Positions 45,032 through 56,226 of a stretch of 64,000 nucleotides of DNA are shown one piece after another. Source of the DNA: Cenococcum geophilum 1.58 (Eukaryota; Ascomycota; Dothideomycetes; Gloniales; Gloniaceae); assembly GCA_001692895.1 (NCBI GenBank), contig KV748187.1:1251715-1315714 (forward strand), given 5' to 3'. Under the pieces are notes generated by a model, which saw only the letters and a program-made list of their open reading frames with translations, searched no databases and was not told the DNA's origin. Numbering within the stretch: position 1 is the stretch's first letter; every line of letters starts with the position of its first letter. Made by a program: the position numbers and the translations under genes.

Positions 45032-45260
45032 TGTCTATACGAGTAGAGGTTATAAATATTGTTATTAGATGAATGGCGTAGAGCGTATGCGGTAGGGGCT
45101 GTATGCGTAGCGTAGGTTACCTAACTGCCTACGGCCCGATAGATAGCCCGACCTTTACTACCCCTTTCTTTCTCTTTTAGTAGACGAGACAGAATACGAA
45201 TAAACCAAGAAATAGTTACCTTATATTGCAATTGCAGTACCCCCCCGGGTGATACCGACA
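45032..45260 (+). repeat. 5' LTR of the short LTR element
   Basis: 229 bp with a C7 tract where the other LTR has C6. The eight base differences from the 3' LTR are all transitions. Confidence 0.9.
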
Positions 45261-45995
45261 CTGATTAGTGATATTACAGATTAGAATCCGGTGTTATTAC
45301 GAAGAGAGATAATACGCGATCGCTCCTACTAAGGCCCGTCGATTATGTCGCGTTTGCTAAGGAGAACCCTTCCTACTAAGGCCCTGGGAACTCAAAGAAC
45401 TGGCTCCTACTAAGGCTTCGTCCGGTTCGCGTCTATTACGCAAATTAATACCCAGTACGACCTCTTTACTGAGCCAGTACACCCAGCAGCTTCGGCAGCA
45501 TCCTATAACCCAGCAGCGTCAGCGGCACCCACCTACCTATAATCCCGACACCGTCTGCTACCTTGCAGATCTGCTACGTCGAAAATTACGTCAACAGCAC
45601 GCCCTAAACGCCAGCGTATCCCCTCCCTTTTTACGGCCTTTGCAAGCCACGAATACCACAATCTACGTCAGTTAATTATGTCCGATATAGGAATTTAACG
45701 TCCGGACTGGGGTAATAGGATTACCCTAACCAATAAGACTACCGTAGAAGATCTTACTAACTATATTAACTTTAAAATTAAAGAGTATATTAAGTATAAC
45801 TTTAAGGATAAAAGCTTATAGGAATTATACCAAGAGGACTTTAATAATTTTATAGTGTAGATATTTAAAGACGCCGACAGGTCTGAACTTAGGGGACTTA
45901 AGTAACTACTCTAACGTAATAGAGTATAGGTCTTTAATAAGAAGAGCAAATTAGTACCATAAGTACTGTATAACGTCGCCTACGAGAACGACTAT

Positions 45996-46334
45996 ATGGA
46001 ATGGTTAGATGCAGAAATTAGACTATTTATTAGTACTAAAGGACCTTTTAATTCATATGTTATTAACCACCGTCTTAAATTACGTCCATTAACTCTGGTG
46101 TCGTCTGCCACCCCAGCTTCAGCCGTCTTAAATGACCTTCCTACGGCCGAGCTTCCCTTGCCTATAAACGTTACGGCTCCATCTACTAACGTCACGGCTT
46201 CGCCTATAAACGTTACGGCTCCGCCTAAAAACGTCACGGCTCCCTCTGCGAACGTCACAGCTCCCTCTGCAAACGTCACGGTTCCCTTAATAAACGTTAT
46301 AGCTCCCTCTACGAATACCCTTATAACACCTTAA
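45996..46334 (+). CDS. ORF of the short LTR element with NVTAP repeats
   Basis: An ATG-started frame of 112 aa. The first part (MEWLDAEIRLFISTKGPF) continues an open frame that comes from upstream and could be the end of a Gag-like protein. The second half is an imperfect tandem of 8 residues (PINVTAPS, TNVTASPI, KNVTAPSA) coded by 24-bp units. The repeats carry N-V-T sequons but no signal peptide is present. Function unknown. Confidence 0.4.
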   Translation: MEWLDAEIRLFISTKGPFNSYVINHRLKLRPLTLVSSATPASAVLNDLPTAELPLPINVTAPSTNVTASPINVTAPPKNVTAPSANVTAPSANVTVPLINVIAPSTNTLITP

Positions 46335-46699
46335 CTACCTATTACATCTATACCCTAGCAAGCCGCACTACCCTTAAACACCCGTTGCACTTATACCCTA
46401 GCAACCTACTTAGTAATAGTATAACTTTTAGCAGCCTGCCTAGCAGTAGGAGTACGACCTTAGGCAACCTAGCCGATAACAGTATATCTTATTGTAATTT
46501 ACCTAACAATAGCAACTAGACTTAGGAGGAGGAACAATCTTATACAATGCTTGGTTATTAGCCCTTCCACCTATTTTCCCCTATGGTTTATAATAACTTT
46601 TATACCTTCTAAAGCCGCCATACCTTTAGTTCTAACTTTAACTATGCTCTATTATGGGACACCTTAGTAATACCTTATACGCGCCTACCTGTTTCCACC

Positions 46700-46782
46700 G
46701 CAATATCCGCAATATCCGTAACGATATCCGCAACGTCTGTAATATCCGTAATATTCGCAATACCCGAAACATCCGCGATTAC
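46700..46782. repeat. Tandem AATATCCGC-type 9-bp repeat
   Basis: About nine units of AATATCCGC/AATATCCGT with variants run through the 3' part of the short LTR element. Confidence 0.75.
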
Positions 46783-46859
46783 TGCCCTAAGCACCCGTTG
46801 ACCTATATACTTCTCCTTTGTACTTTCTTACCTTCTTTCCTTTTTATAAATGTCGCCAG

Positions 46860-47087
46860 TGTCTGTACGAGTAGAGGTTATAAATATTGTTATTAGATGA
46901 ATGGCGTAGAGCGTATGCGGTAGGGGCTGTATGCGTAGCGTAGGTCACCTAACTACCTACGGCCCGATAGATAGCCCGACCTTTACTACCCCTTTCTTTC
47001 TCTTTTAGTAGACGAGACAGAACACGAATAAACCAAGAAACAGTTACCTTATATTGCAATTACAGTACCCCCCGGGTGATACCAATA
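46860..47087 (+). repeat. 3' LTR of the short LTR element
   Basis: 228 bp, followed directly by the target duplication AAGTT. Confidence 0.9.
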
Positions 47088-50000
47088 AAGTTATATTAAG
47101 GGAGCCTTAATTATAATATTAAAGGATCTAAAGGAATAATTAGAGGACTAGAGAAGTAAGAGATATATCTTAGTACCTATAAATAAAGTTATAACGTTTA
47201 GATTAGCATAATAGAGGTTTAAACTTAAAGATAAAAATAAGTTAAGAGTTAACCTAAAGCACCTAGCACACTATATGCTATTATAGATTGCATACGTAGA
47301 TAATATATATAAGATGCATAAGAATCTAAAAGAGAAAAATTAGAAGTATCTAGTAAGGATATATTAGGCACTAGATAAGTAATAGTATAGGAATACTAAG
47401 TATATACACAGATAGCATTTAATAGAAGTTTAGGAGTTAGGAAACTTAATACTTTAACTAAAAATATTTCTTATAGAAAAATGCTTAGACGGATAATAGT
47501 AGTAGAAATGCCTAAAGAATATATATCTATAGCATATTAAGGATAAAAAGTAAACTAGATATTAGCTAAAAAAGCGAGCTAAGTATATAAGGATTAAGTA
47601 GCTAATAGTTAGGAAAAGTAGAGGCCTATAGGATTAGAGGAAGCTAGTAGTAAAGCCTTAGACCCTTAAAGGAATTTAAAAATAACACTTAAATTTATAA
47701 GTTAATTAGCAAGATTAGTAGTTTAAAGTACTAATAAATAGTAAAGCGATACGGAACTATATCTTACTAGTAGTAATTAAAAGAATAGGATTATTTTATA
47801 GACAGAAGGAATAACCTTACCTATTAGTAATAATTTTAGGAGATCTAATAACCTATAAAGGAGGGATTATTAACCTTAAAACAGGACCTATTTAAATAAC
47901 TATTAAAGAAAGACGGATTAAGATGTCTTTTAATATCCTACTATTAGGACGGGATAAGGCAGTATTAAAAATACCTTAATTATAGGAATATAATCTAAAG
48001 ATTAATTAGATTATAGGCTAGGTTAATATTAAAATACTTAATAACGTAGAGTATAATAATAGACTAAGTTAGTATAGTACTAAGTTGGAGCGACATATAA
48101 GGAAACCAAGAAAGGGTTATCCTATATACTAAAGAGATACTATAAATATAGTAAAAAACTATAGAGCCTAGAAAGTAAAAAGCTAGTAAATTATATAGTA
48201 TAGAACTATAAGATAGAGTTAGAACTAGAAATAAGTCTAAGGTTCTTTCTAACCTATAAGCTTACCTAAGAGGAGTTAAGAGCACTTAAAGAGTTTGTCT
48301 AAGAGAATTTATAAAAGAGATATATTAAACTATCGCAGTTATTAGTAGGTTATCCAGTATTATTTATACTAAAGAAGAATAGAAAACTTAGGCTATACAT
48401 TAACTATAGGCAGTTAAATAGCATTACTTAGAAGGATAGGTATCCTTTACCCTTAATTAGCAAAATCTAGGATTAGATAAGAAATATGCAAATCTTTATA
48501 AAGATAAATCTAAGATAGGCGTACTATTAGATTAGAATTAAGAAAGGCAATAAATAAAAAGCAGCCTTTAGGTTAAAGGAAGGACTATATAAACTATTAG
48601 TTATATAATTTAGATTAATAAATACACTAGTAATATTTTAGAAGCGAATTAATAATATATTAGGAGAACGCCTTAATAAGTTTATTATAGTATACCTTAA
48701 TAATATTATTATCTACTTAATAACTAAGGAAGAATACGGGGAATACATTAAATAGGTCTTAAGGAGACTATAAGAAGAATAGATACTAGTAGCAATTAAA
48801 AAATACGAGTTCTTTACTAGAAACCCCGATTTTATTAGATTTATTATTAAACTAGGTTATATTAGTATAGACCTAAGGAAGATTAAAGCTATAGTAAGTT
48901 AGTAAGAACTAAAGAATGTGACGCAGTTAAGGTTATTTTTAGGGGTTTACAACTACTATAGAAGGTTTATAGCATAATAGTTAAAGAATATTAAACTATT
49001 TACTAGGCTTATAAAGAAAGAGGAACTATAGGTATAAGGAGACAAATAAAAAAGTTATTTAAGGAACTTAAGGAATTATTTACCTAGGAGCTAATCCTTA
49101 AAATCTATTAACTAGGACTAGACATAGTTATAAAAATAAACGCATTAGACTTTATACTAAGAGTATACTTACTATAAAAGCATCGGGACGTATAGTATTT
49201 AGTAGTATACTATAGTTAGAAAATAACACTATTAGAGTTAAACTATAATATCTATAATAAGGAGTTATTAGGTATAATTATAGCACTTAAGAAATAGAGA
49301 GCATTTTTATAAGGCGTAGAGAAACTATTTATAGTTAAGACGGATTATAAGAACCTAATAGGGTTCCTAATAATAAAAGAACTTAATTATAGATAAGTTA
49401 GATAGGTAGAGATGCTTATAAAATACCATTTAAAGATTTAGTATACTAAAGGAACTAAGAATATAAAAGTAGACGCACTTAGCAGAAAAGCTAAATTATA
49501 GAATAATAAGAAACTATCTAGAGCAATACTACGTAAAGATAACAATAGATTAATTAGATATAATTACCCTAAGTTAGTTGTAATTTAAGAGGATAATAAA
49601 CTAGAAAGAGTTTACGAGATACTAGAGAGCTTTTAGGTATAGAGAATTCTAGAAGTATAGCTAGAAGATCTATAAGTAGATATATACGAAAATTAAGAAG
49701 TAAAGTATATCCTAAAAAGTATAGCAGAGCATTTTATAAAAGACTTCTATAAAGGAATAACTTAAGGATACAACGGAGTAATAGGCTTAGTATTAAGACT
49801 TTAAAAGGAATATATTATTAATAGAATTTAAAGCATAGCTAGAAAAGTAATAAAGGAGTATCTAGATTACTAAAGGAATAAACTAATAAGGTATAAGCTA
49901 TACAGAGGGCTATAACCTATTAAAATACTAGAGAGACTATAGGAGGTTATATTATAGGACTTTATTATTAAGTTACTAAAGTTAAGAGACCCTATTACTA

Positions 50001-50816
50001 GATAAGAGTATAATATAATCTTAGTAATAGTAAATAATTTAACTAAATAGGGCTACTTTATAGTATATATAGAAGAAATCTTAGCGGAGGATATTACTAG
50101 AATCTATATTAGAGAAGTGTTTATAAGATATAAAGTATTAAGTAAAATTATATTAAATAGAGATCTAAGATTTATAGTAGTATTTTAGGAAGTATTTTTA
50201 GCGGAATAAGGAGTTAGAGTAGTAACTTTTACTATATATTATCTGCAAATGGATAGATAGATAGAAAAATTAAATTAAATACTAGAATAGTATTTAAGAC
50301 ATTATATTAATTATATACAAAATAATTGAGTATTATTATTACTAGTTATATAGTTTATATATAATATAATATTATAAGAAGGAATAGGCATATTACTATT
50401 TAAGGCAAATTATAGATATAAGCTAAGAATATTATTATCACTATAATAAGTAAAGAAAATGAGTAGTATAGCTAAAGAAAGAATAAAGACGTTAATAAAT
50501 CTTTATATAGACCTTATAGAATTAGTAAAAAAGATATAAAAAAGAATAAAAAAGTATTATAACGCTAAGAGATCTAAGGGACTAGATCTTAAGAAGGGGG
50601 ATAAAGTGTGGCTACTATATAAAAATTTTAAGAGTTAATAACTAAGCAAGAAATTAGACTATATTAGATTAGGACCTTTCAAAATTATATAAAGAATTTC
50701 CTTAGTTATATTTAAATTAAACCTATTAGCTAAAATAAAGATCTACCCTATATAGTATATTATAATGCTAGAGCTAGTATATAGAAATATTAAGCCACTA
50801 ATTTATAAAATAGATA

Positions 50817-51240
50817 ACGTATTCTACCAGCGAGCCGGCCACCCCACCGAGCCGGCCACTTCAAAATACACCAAAAAGCCGATATTTGAATCTTAAATAT
50901 CTTAACCACTACTTAATAATATTTTCTGAAAATTTAAATATAAGCTCTTATATACCTATTTTAGTGTATATTATAATACTAAAGCGTGCAGCTTGGTGGT
51001 TATTATAATATAGAGTTTAGGGGTTAAAAATAGAGATATTTTTAAATATCTTAACAACTACCGAAGCGCATACTCTTATATTGTAATAAGTACTAAAATA
51101 GGTATATAAAAGCTTATATTTAAATTTTTAGAAAATATTATTAAGTAGTGGTTGAGATATTTAAGATTCAAATATCGACTTTTTGGTGTATTTTGAAGTG
51201 GCCGGCTCGGTGGGGTGGCCGGCTCGCTGGTAGAATACGT
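50817..51240. mobile_element. 424-bp fold-back MITE with TA target duplication
   Basis: Ends are ACGTATTCTACCAGCGAGCC and its reverse complement, flanked by TA on both sides (50815-50816 and 51241-51242). The inverted arms extend about 160 bp on each side (through GCCGGCCACTTCAAAATACA, then AATATC and CTTATATACC stretches), leaving a short centre. TA duplication suggests mobilisation by a Tc1/mariner transposase. It interrupts the second chromovirus between integrase and chromodomain. Confidence 0.88.
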
Positions 51241-51419
51241 TATGTATAAAGAATAAAAGGAAGATAAATAGTAAGTTTTAAAGATTATTAGTTATAAGGA
51301 TATTAATAATAAATTATAGTATAAGGTTAAGTAGATAGGCTATAATAAGACTACCTAGGAACTATTATAAAACTTAAAAAATGCTATAGAAAAGGTATAG
51401 GAGTATTAGAAGAGAATAG

Positions 51420-52348
51420 GTTAGGTAATATTAAAAAGGAGCCTAAAATAAAAGAATTAGTTAAAGGTAATAAATAAGCCGGATTACTTAGGGAATCTAC
51501 CGCTAGCGTATTAGTTATTTCTACCTCTTTTTAACCGGAATTCTTTTTAGCCTCCTTAGCCTTAAGTTTAGACAGACCTTACTCTACTAAACGCAACTCT
51601 TTTAAGCGCACCTTCTTACGCACCTTTACTAGACGGCTTAGGCGAGTATAAGTATCTATTATAGCGACTCAGTCAATCGAGGCACGAGCGCCGTAAAGAA
51701 CGTATGCAAGCCTGTACAATTGGATTGTCTATTAACGAGGATATCAAAATGAGGAGCAGAAGAAGGTCGTGGAAAGGACACGTCTATATACATGGAGCCA
51801 AGACGTAAGCGAACCCCCCTGACTAGATCCGTTACGGAGCCGTAACAGTATCTAGTTAAGCTTTTAGAGCCTAAAACGCCTTATTAAAACGACGTTAAAC
51901 TTTAGTAAGGGCCTTAGCTAGCTTACTCTCTAGTTTTTCGGCCGCTATTAATACGCGCGACCCTAGAATAGATTAAATAAGAAACTAAACAGTTATAAAG
52001 AATAACAAGATATATATACTTAGTGTTAGAAACGGATTAAATATTATAGGATAATCGCATATTTACTTACATATATTTAGCATAGGAAGAAGGTTAGTAA
52101 CTAGATAGAGCAGCGATTATAATATATATTAACTTCTTCTTTGTATAACAAGAATAAGACGGCATAACTTTACTAAGGGAAAGAATAAATGTCACTAGCT
52201 AGTTATAATAATTAGACGCAAAAGATTTAATAAAAAGTATTAGAAATAATAAAAGTTATTAAATTAAAGATAGGAATGCTATACCTCTAATAGATAACTT
52301 AGAGATAAGAGATATCTTTAAGGATAAAGATAAAGAGGAGGGGGATAG
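51420..52348. other. 3' part of the second chromovirus after the chromodomain
   Basis: AT-rich with a less mutated island at about 51640-51850 (TCGAGGCACGAGCGCC...). It leads to the polypurine tract at 52331-52346. The island may be a later small insertion or a non-coding leader; no gene was seen. Confidence 0.4.
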
Positions 52349-52942
52349 TGTTACGGACCTTATATTAGCAGTAGTACGACTACTAAGGGAAGATATAAAT
52401 AGGTTAGTTAAAATAGTATAGGAGGCGCTAGAACCGATTAAGCTATAGAATAAGGAGTAGCTAAGTTATATAGCTAGTTACATTATAAGTTTAAAATGTG
52501 GGAATATAGGAATATGGGAACGTAATATACTAATATACTAACGTATTAATATACTAAACCCTTTACTATAGAGAGGAGTTATATATTTAAAGACACACGG
52601 TCTCTATAGGTAGTTTCTCTTCTTTATAGTAAATCTTAGAATATAATTAGAGTTAATTTATTAGGCAACCACTCTACTAGTTATGTTTACGTTGTTAACT
52701 ATTCTATACCTATCACATATTAGGGGGGGTCATTTGGCTCGGTTACGGCCCAGGTTAATACAAGGTTAGGGCCACCCCTGCTAATAATTGGCGCGAACCC
52801 CGCACAAGGTCACGCAGCGACCGCCCCCGAGTACCTTTGCACGCGATTTTGGGCGAAAAGGTACATAATTTAAGTTAAATCGGTACTTCTAGACGGTCGC
52901 GTAATATTGCTCTAAATTTTAAACACCTAAACGCGTGCCATT

Positions 52943-53184
52943 CCTATATTAAGGCGTCTTAGTTACTGTAATATAGTCCTATATTAAGACGTCTTGGTTG
53001 CTAAAGTATAGTCCTACATTAAGGCGTCTTAGTCACTATAGTATAGTCTTATATTAAGGCGTCTCGGTTACTATAGTATAGTCTTATATTAAGGCGTCTC
53101 GGTTACTGCAGTAGTCCTATATTAAAACGTCTTGGTTGCTGCAGTACAGTCCTATATTAAGGCGTCTCGGTTACTATAGTAGTC
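52943..53184. repeat. Tandem array of about seven 33-36-bp units, copy A
   Basis: Units of the form CCTATATTAAGGCGTCTYGG then TYACTATAGTATAGT. They lie beyond the 3' end of the recombinase frame. The related array in copy B has about ten units, so copy number changes. Confidence 0.85.
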
Positions 53185-53636
53185 CTATAGTGAGATAGTA
53201 TTATATATATATATATACTATTTAATACAGAGCCTTTCCCTCCCTCCCCCGCCCTAAAAGCTAGCAGTTAGATATTCTTATAAAGCTAATCTAAAGAACG
53301 TCGGCCCCGTAGCTGCTCCAGCTAGTTAATAGCCTATCTCTTATCTCTTACCATACTATCTTCTACGCGCCGTTTTATATCCTTAATTATCTTATAGTAA
53401 CAGCTATAGAATATAGCCTCGCCATTAACCCGCTAGCGCGCCCCTTAGTAGTAATTAAGAGCTTTAATTAACGGCTTACCCGCTAGCCCTAAAGTCTACT
53501 TAGCCTAAAGCTAAAATACTAAATTGCCGCCCTAAAGCATCTTATATTTTTTTTAGCAACGCCTATAGGTTAAGGATAAATAGGAGAGGTAGTTAAGTAT
53601 CTACTTACGCCTACGCTAGCGGGGGCGGCGCAAATA

Positions 53637-53830
53637 TAGTAGATGGCTAAGCGGGTAGTGCGGATATAGTAGATAGCTAAGTAGAGGGTGCGGATATAGT
53701 AGATAGCTAAGTAGGGGGTATAGATATAGCAGATAGCGGAGTAGGGGGTGCGGATATAGTAGATAGCTAAGCGGGTGGTATAGATATAGTAAATAGCTAA
53801 GCAGGTAGCGCGGATATAGTAGACGTTATA
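53637..53830 (-). repeat. Tandem array of about seven 30-bp units coding for the recombinase tail
   Basis: Plus-strand units GCGGATATAGTAGATAGCTA then AGYRGGKGGT. On the minus strand they encode a 10-residue unit of the kind PPA*LSTISA, with the star at a Gln-to-stop change. The unit length is a multiple of three, which supports coding origin. Confidence 0.75.
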
Positions 53831-56226
53831 GTAGACATTATAGTAGATGGTAGATATACGGACTCTATAGGCCCTATTTAAATGCCTATCTTTCCTTACT
53901 AGATTTATATAAATATAGGTATAAATAATACTAATAACCTTTCTATCTCGCTAAGGCGTTCTAAGATCGTATATACGTATAACTAAACCCCCTTAATCTC
54001 TAAGATTGCGGTCTTATATCTTAGCTTAGCTACGGCCTTATAGGCGGGCTAGTATTTCTACATTATTGGTTTATTCGGCGTAATTACGTTAGCTAGTAAG
54101 CTTTTTACCTATATAGTAAACCTCTAGTACTCCTTATAGCTAAAGAGGGAGTCCTTTTATAGGGGGTAGAGCGGGAACTGCTTACGTAGGATTACTAAGT
54201 CCTATAATAGGATTACCCTAAGCGTATAAAGGAGGCGTAGAAATCCTAAGCCTATAAGGTTAAGCCGTACGACCTTATTATCGGCCCTATCTAGGTAGTA
54301 GGTCTCTATATATTTTAGCTAAACATTAGTCTTAGGCCATATCTTTAAGTAAAGGGCCTTCTCTAGCACCTCCCGCGCGTAGGGAAAAAAGTAGCCCTTT
54401 CCCTTCTTTAGGAAGCTAGTAATTGACCGTATAAACGTATAGGGTAGGTAGCTAAGGTAGGCTCCTATTATCGCGTCTGTATTCTAGCGTCCGGCCCATC
54501 TAATTTAGGTCTCCTTAACGCCGCTAAGCTTAATATACCGGACGCTCTACTTACAGGCGCTATAGGTTTTCTCTTTTAAGTAAATCTCTACCCCCTAGAA
54601 CATCTTCTTATTTCATTTAAACTGCGTATAATAGCTTAGCGGCTATTACGGTACTTTAATACTACTAGGGAAAACGTATAGGTTATAGTAGTCCTCTAGC
54701 TACTAAAAGGATAAAAAGCTCTTAGCGCTATTCTTACCCTAGCGGTTAAAGAAGTAAAAAGCTATTATAGAGAGAGGGTAGAGGATAGGGTTAATATTAC
54801 GCATATAGCCTATATACTTAACCTTGCCATACTAATTTTACTTCCTCTATATTATTAACATAATTATATATAGCGCTAGCTCGTCTAGTTTAGGCCCTTT
54901 ATTCTCTAGTTTAATAAGGACGAGGTTAGTAAGCTAAATATCGCATTTACTTTTACCCTAGGTAACGGTAGTATGGCCTAAGGAAAGGAATAGGTTAGAA
55001 AATAGTAGCTATATAAACTAGTAATATACAAACCTAATAAATGCTCGGCCGCAGTTTAAAGGTAAGACTTAACTAAACCCGGCATTTTAGAGCCCATCTC
55101 CTAGCACTAAGTAATCGCCCTTTTAAGCCCTTTAACGTTATAGCCGCCAGTAATTATAAATAGGCCTTAGTTAATAAAGTTAACGCGTTAAATCCGGTCC
55201 TTATTATGGCGGACGCTATCTAGTATCGCTAAAAGCTTTACCCCCTATAGCGGCTGTAAGGCTTTACCTTTTGATTACTATATATAGAGCTTAGTAATAG
55301 CGAAGACGTAGCTATTTATAACTAAGTATCAGACTATCTTATTAAAAAGGGCGTTTAGGGCCTCCTTATCCTATATCTCTCCTTCCTTATCCTTTATAGC
55401 TTCTTCCCCTATAGCTGCGGCTACCCCTATAACTGCCTTCCCCCCTAGCTACCCTTCCGCCTTAGCCGTCTTCTGCCTCTTTTTCGCCCGCTTACTATCT
55501 TTCTATATCTCTTTCCGTTTTAACTTGCGTTTTTAATAGCTAGCGGCCCATAATTCTTAGTTAATAACTTACTGCTCTAGAAATAGGTAAAGCTTATCTT
55601 CCGTTACCTAGGCGCCGTCTATATTACCTTCTAATCTTATATACTAGTCTTCCCACTCTTTCTGCTTTAGCTTATACGCCCTTATAGTATTCTTTAAGCG
55701 CTAGGCCTTATAAATATCCTATAGCCGCACTATCTGGGCCTTAAATTCGCTCTAGAGGCTATAAGGGGGGAGGCTAAAGGGGCTTCCTTTAGCCGTAAAG
55801 TGGACCGTAGGGTAAAAAGATTCTTAAAAGACTCCATATCCGTAAGAGGTAAGGGGGAAACGCGTAAGCGCGGCGCGGGTAAATAAAGCTACTAAACGCG
55901 TAAATATTATAGAAGAAGAAGAAGAGAGCTCTATATTATAGAATTAGAATTGCGGTAGGCCTTTTTATATAAAATTAGAAGCCCTACGCGAGCTATCATG
56001 GGCATAAGAATAGTAAAGGGTTGGAAAATAGATTATTAAGACAACAATGAGGTTAAAGGCGCGTTAAGGCCCTCTATACTAACCCAGTACTAACCTAGGC
56101 CTTAAAAACGCGTCTAAAAAGTAGGGGCCACTACCTAGGGGGGGGTGCGATATTTAGACGATATATTAAGGACCTTAGGGGCTTATACGTAACATAAGGT
56201 TATACCAAGCCTAACCCGGACCTCTA

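Larger units (their letters stand above)
45032..47087 (+). mobile_element. Short non-autonomous LTR element, 2056 bp, nested in the second chromovirus
   Basis: LTRs 45032-45260 (229 bp) and 46860-47087 (228 bp) begin TGTCTATACG/TGTCTGTACG and end CCGACA/CCAATA. The 5-bp duplication AAGTT (45027-45031 and 47088-47092) is perfect and the host element continues on both sides. The 1.6-kb interior has no reverse transcriptase or integrase, so it must have moved in trans. It holds one short ORF with repeats, three copies of TCCTACTAAGGC near 45322-45415 and a stretch similar to the LTR start of the first chromovirus at about 46652-46700. The interior keeps many CA and TG pairs, so RIP is milder than in its host. 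Confidence 0.9.
42278..52713 (+). mobile_element. Second Ty3/Gypsy chromovirus, heavily RIP-mutated and invaded by two elements
   Basis: The 5' LTR starts at 42278 and the 3' LTR at 52349, preceded by the polypurine tract AAAGAGGAGGGGGATAG. Without the two insertions (45032-47087 and 50817-51240) the element is about 8 kb. In order on the plus strand: Gag with the usual retrotransposon_gag pattern (about 42850-43450), protease region, reverse transcriptase (KNRKLRLYINYRQLN near 48380 and YLNNIIIYL near 48690, catalytic Asp pair changed to Asn), RNase H (about 49130-49480), integrase (about 49930-50430) and a chromodomain (YKVK*IGYNKTT*E near 51320). RIP is extreme: 47101-47160 contains no CA or TG at all. 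The 3' LTR is cut short at 52713 by the Crypton-like element. Confidence 0.88.
52706..56226 (-). mobile_element. Crypton-like tyrosine-recombinase element, copy A
   Basis: A minus-strand frame between about 55800 and 53600 reads, with TAG/TAA at Gln/Trp positions, like the fungal Crypton/Ndc10-type recombinase. Pieces are YSACK then SVRYIKLSGVKE (about 54530-54580), WAGR then NTDAIIGAYLSYLPYTFIRS (about 54440-54500), GKGYFFPYAREVLEKAL (about 54370-54420), and LRVILL then DLVILRKQFPLYPL (about 54150-54220). Tyr stands where these recombinases have the catalytic His before the 'G..A.L.GV' stretch. The C-terminus carries 10-residue repeats. The left boundary cuts the 3' LTR of the second chromovirus at ATACCTAT, and the same octamer begins copy B, giving a period of 3521 bp. 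There are no terminal inverted repeats, as expected for Cryptons. Confidence 0.72.

Noticed and set aside
52943..53184. CRISPR-like array, because of regular 33-36-bp repeats
   Set aside because: The units are contiguous with no unique spacers and the DNA is fungal; it is an ordinary tandem repeat inside a transposon.
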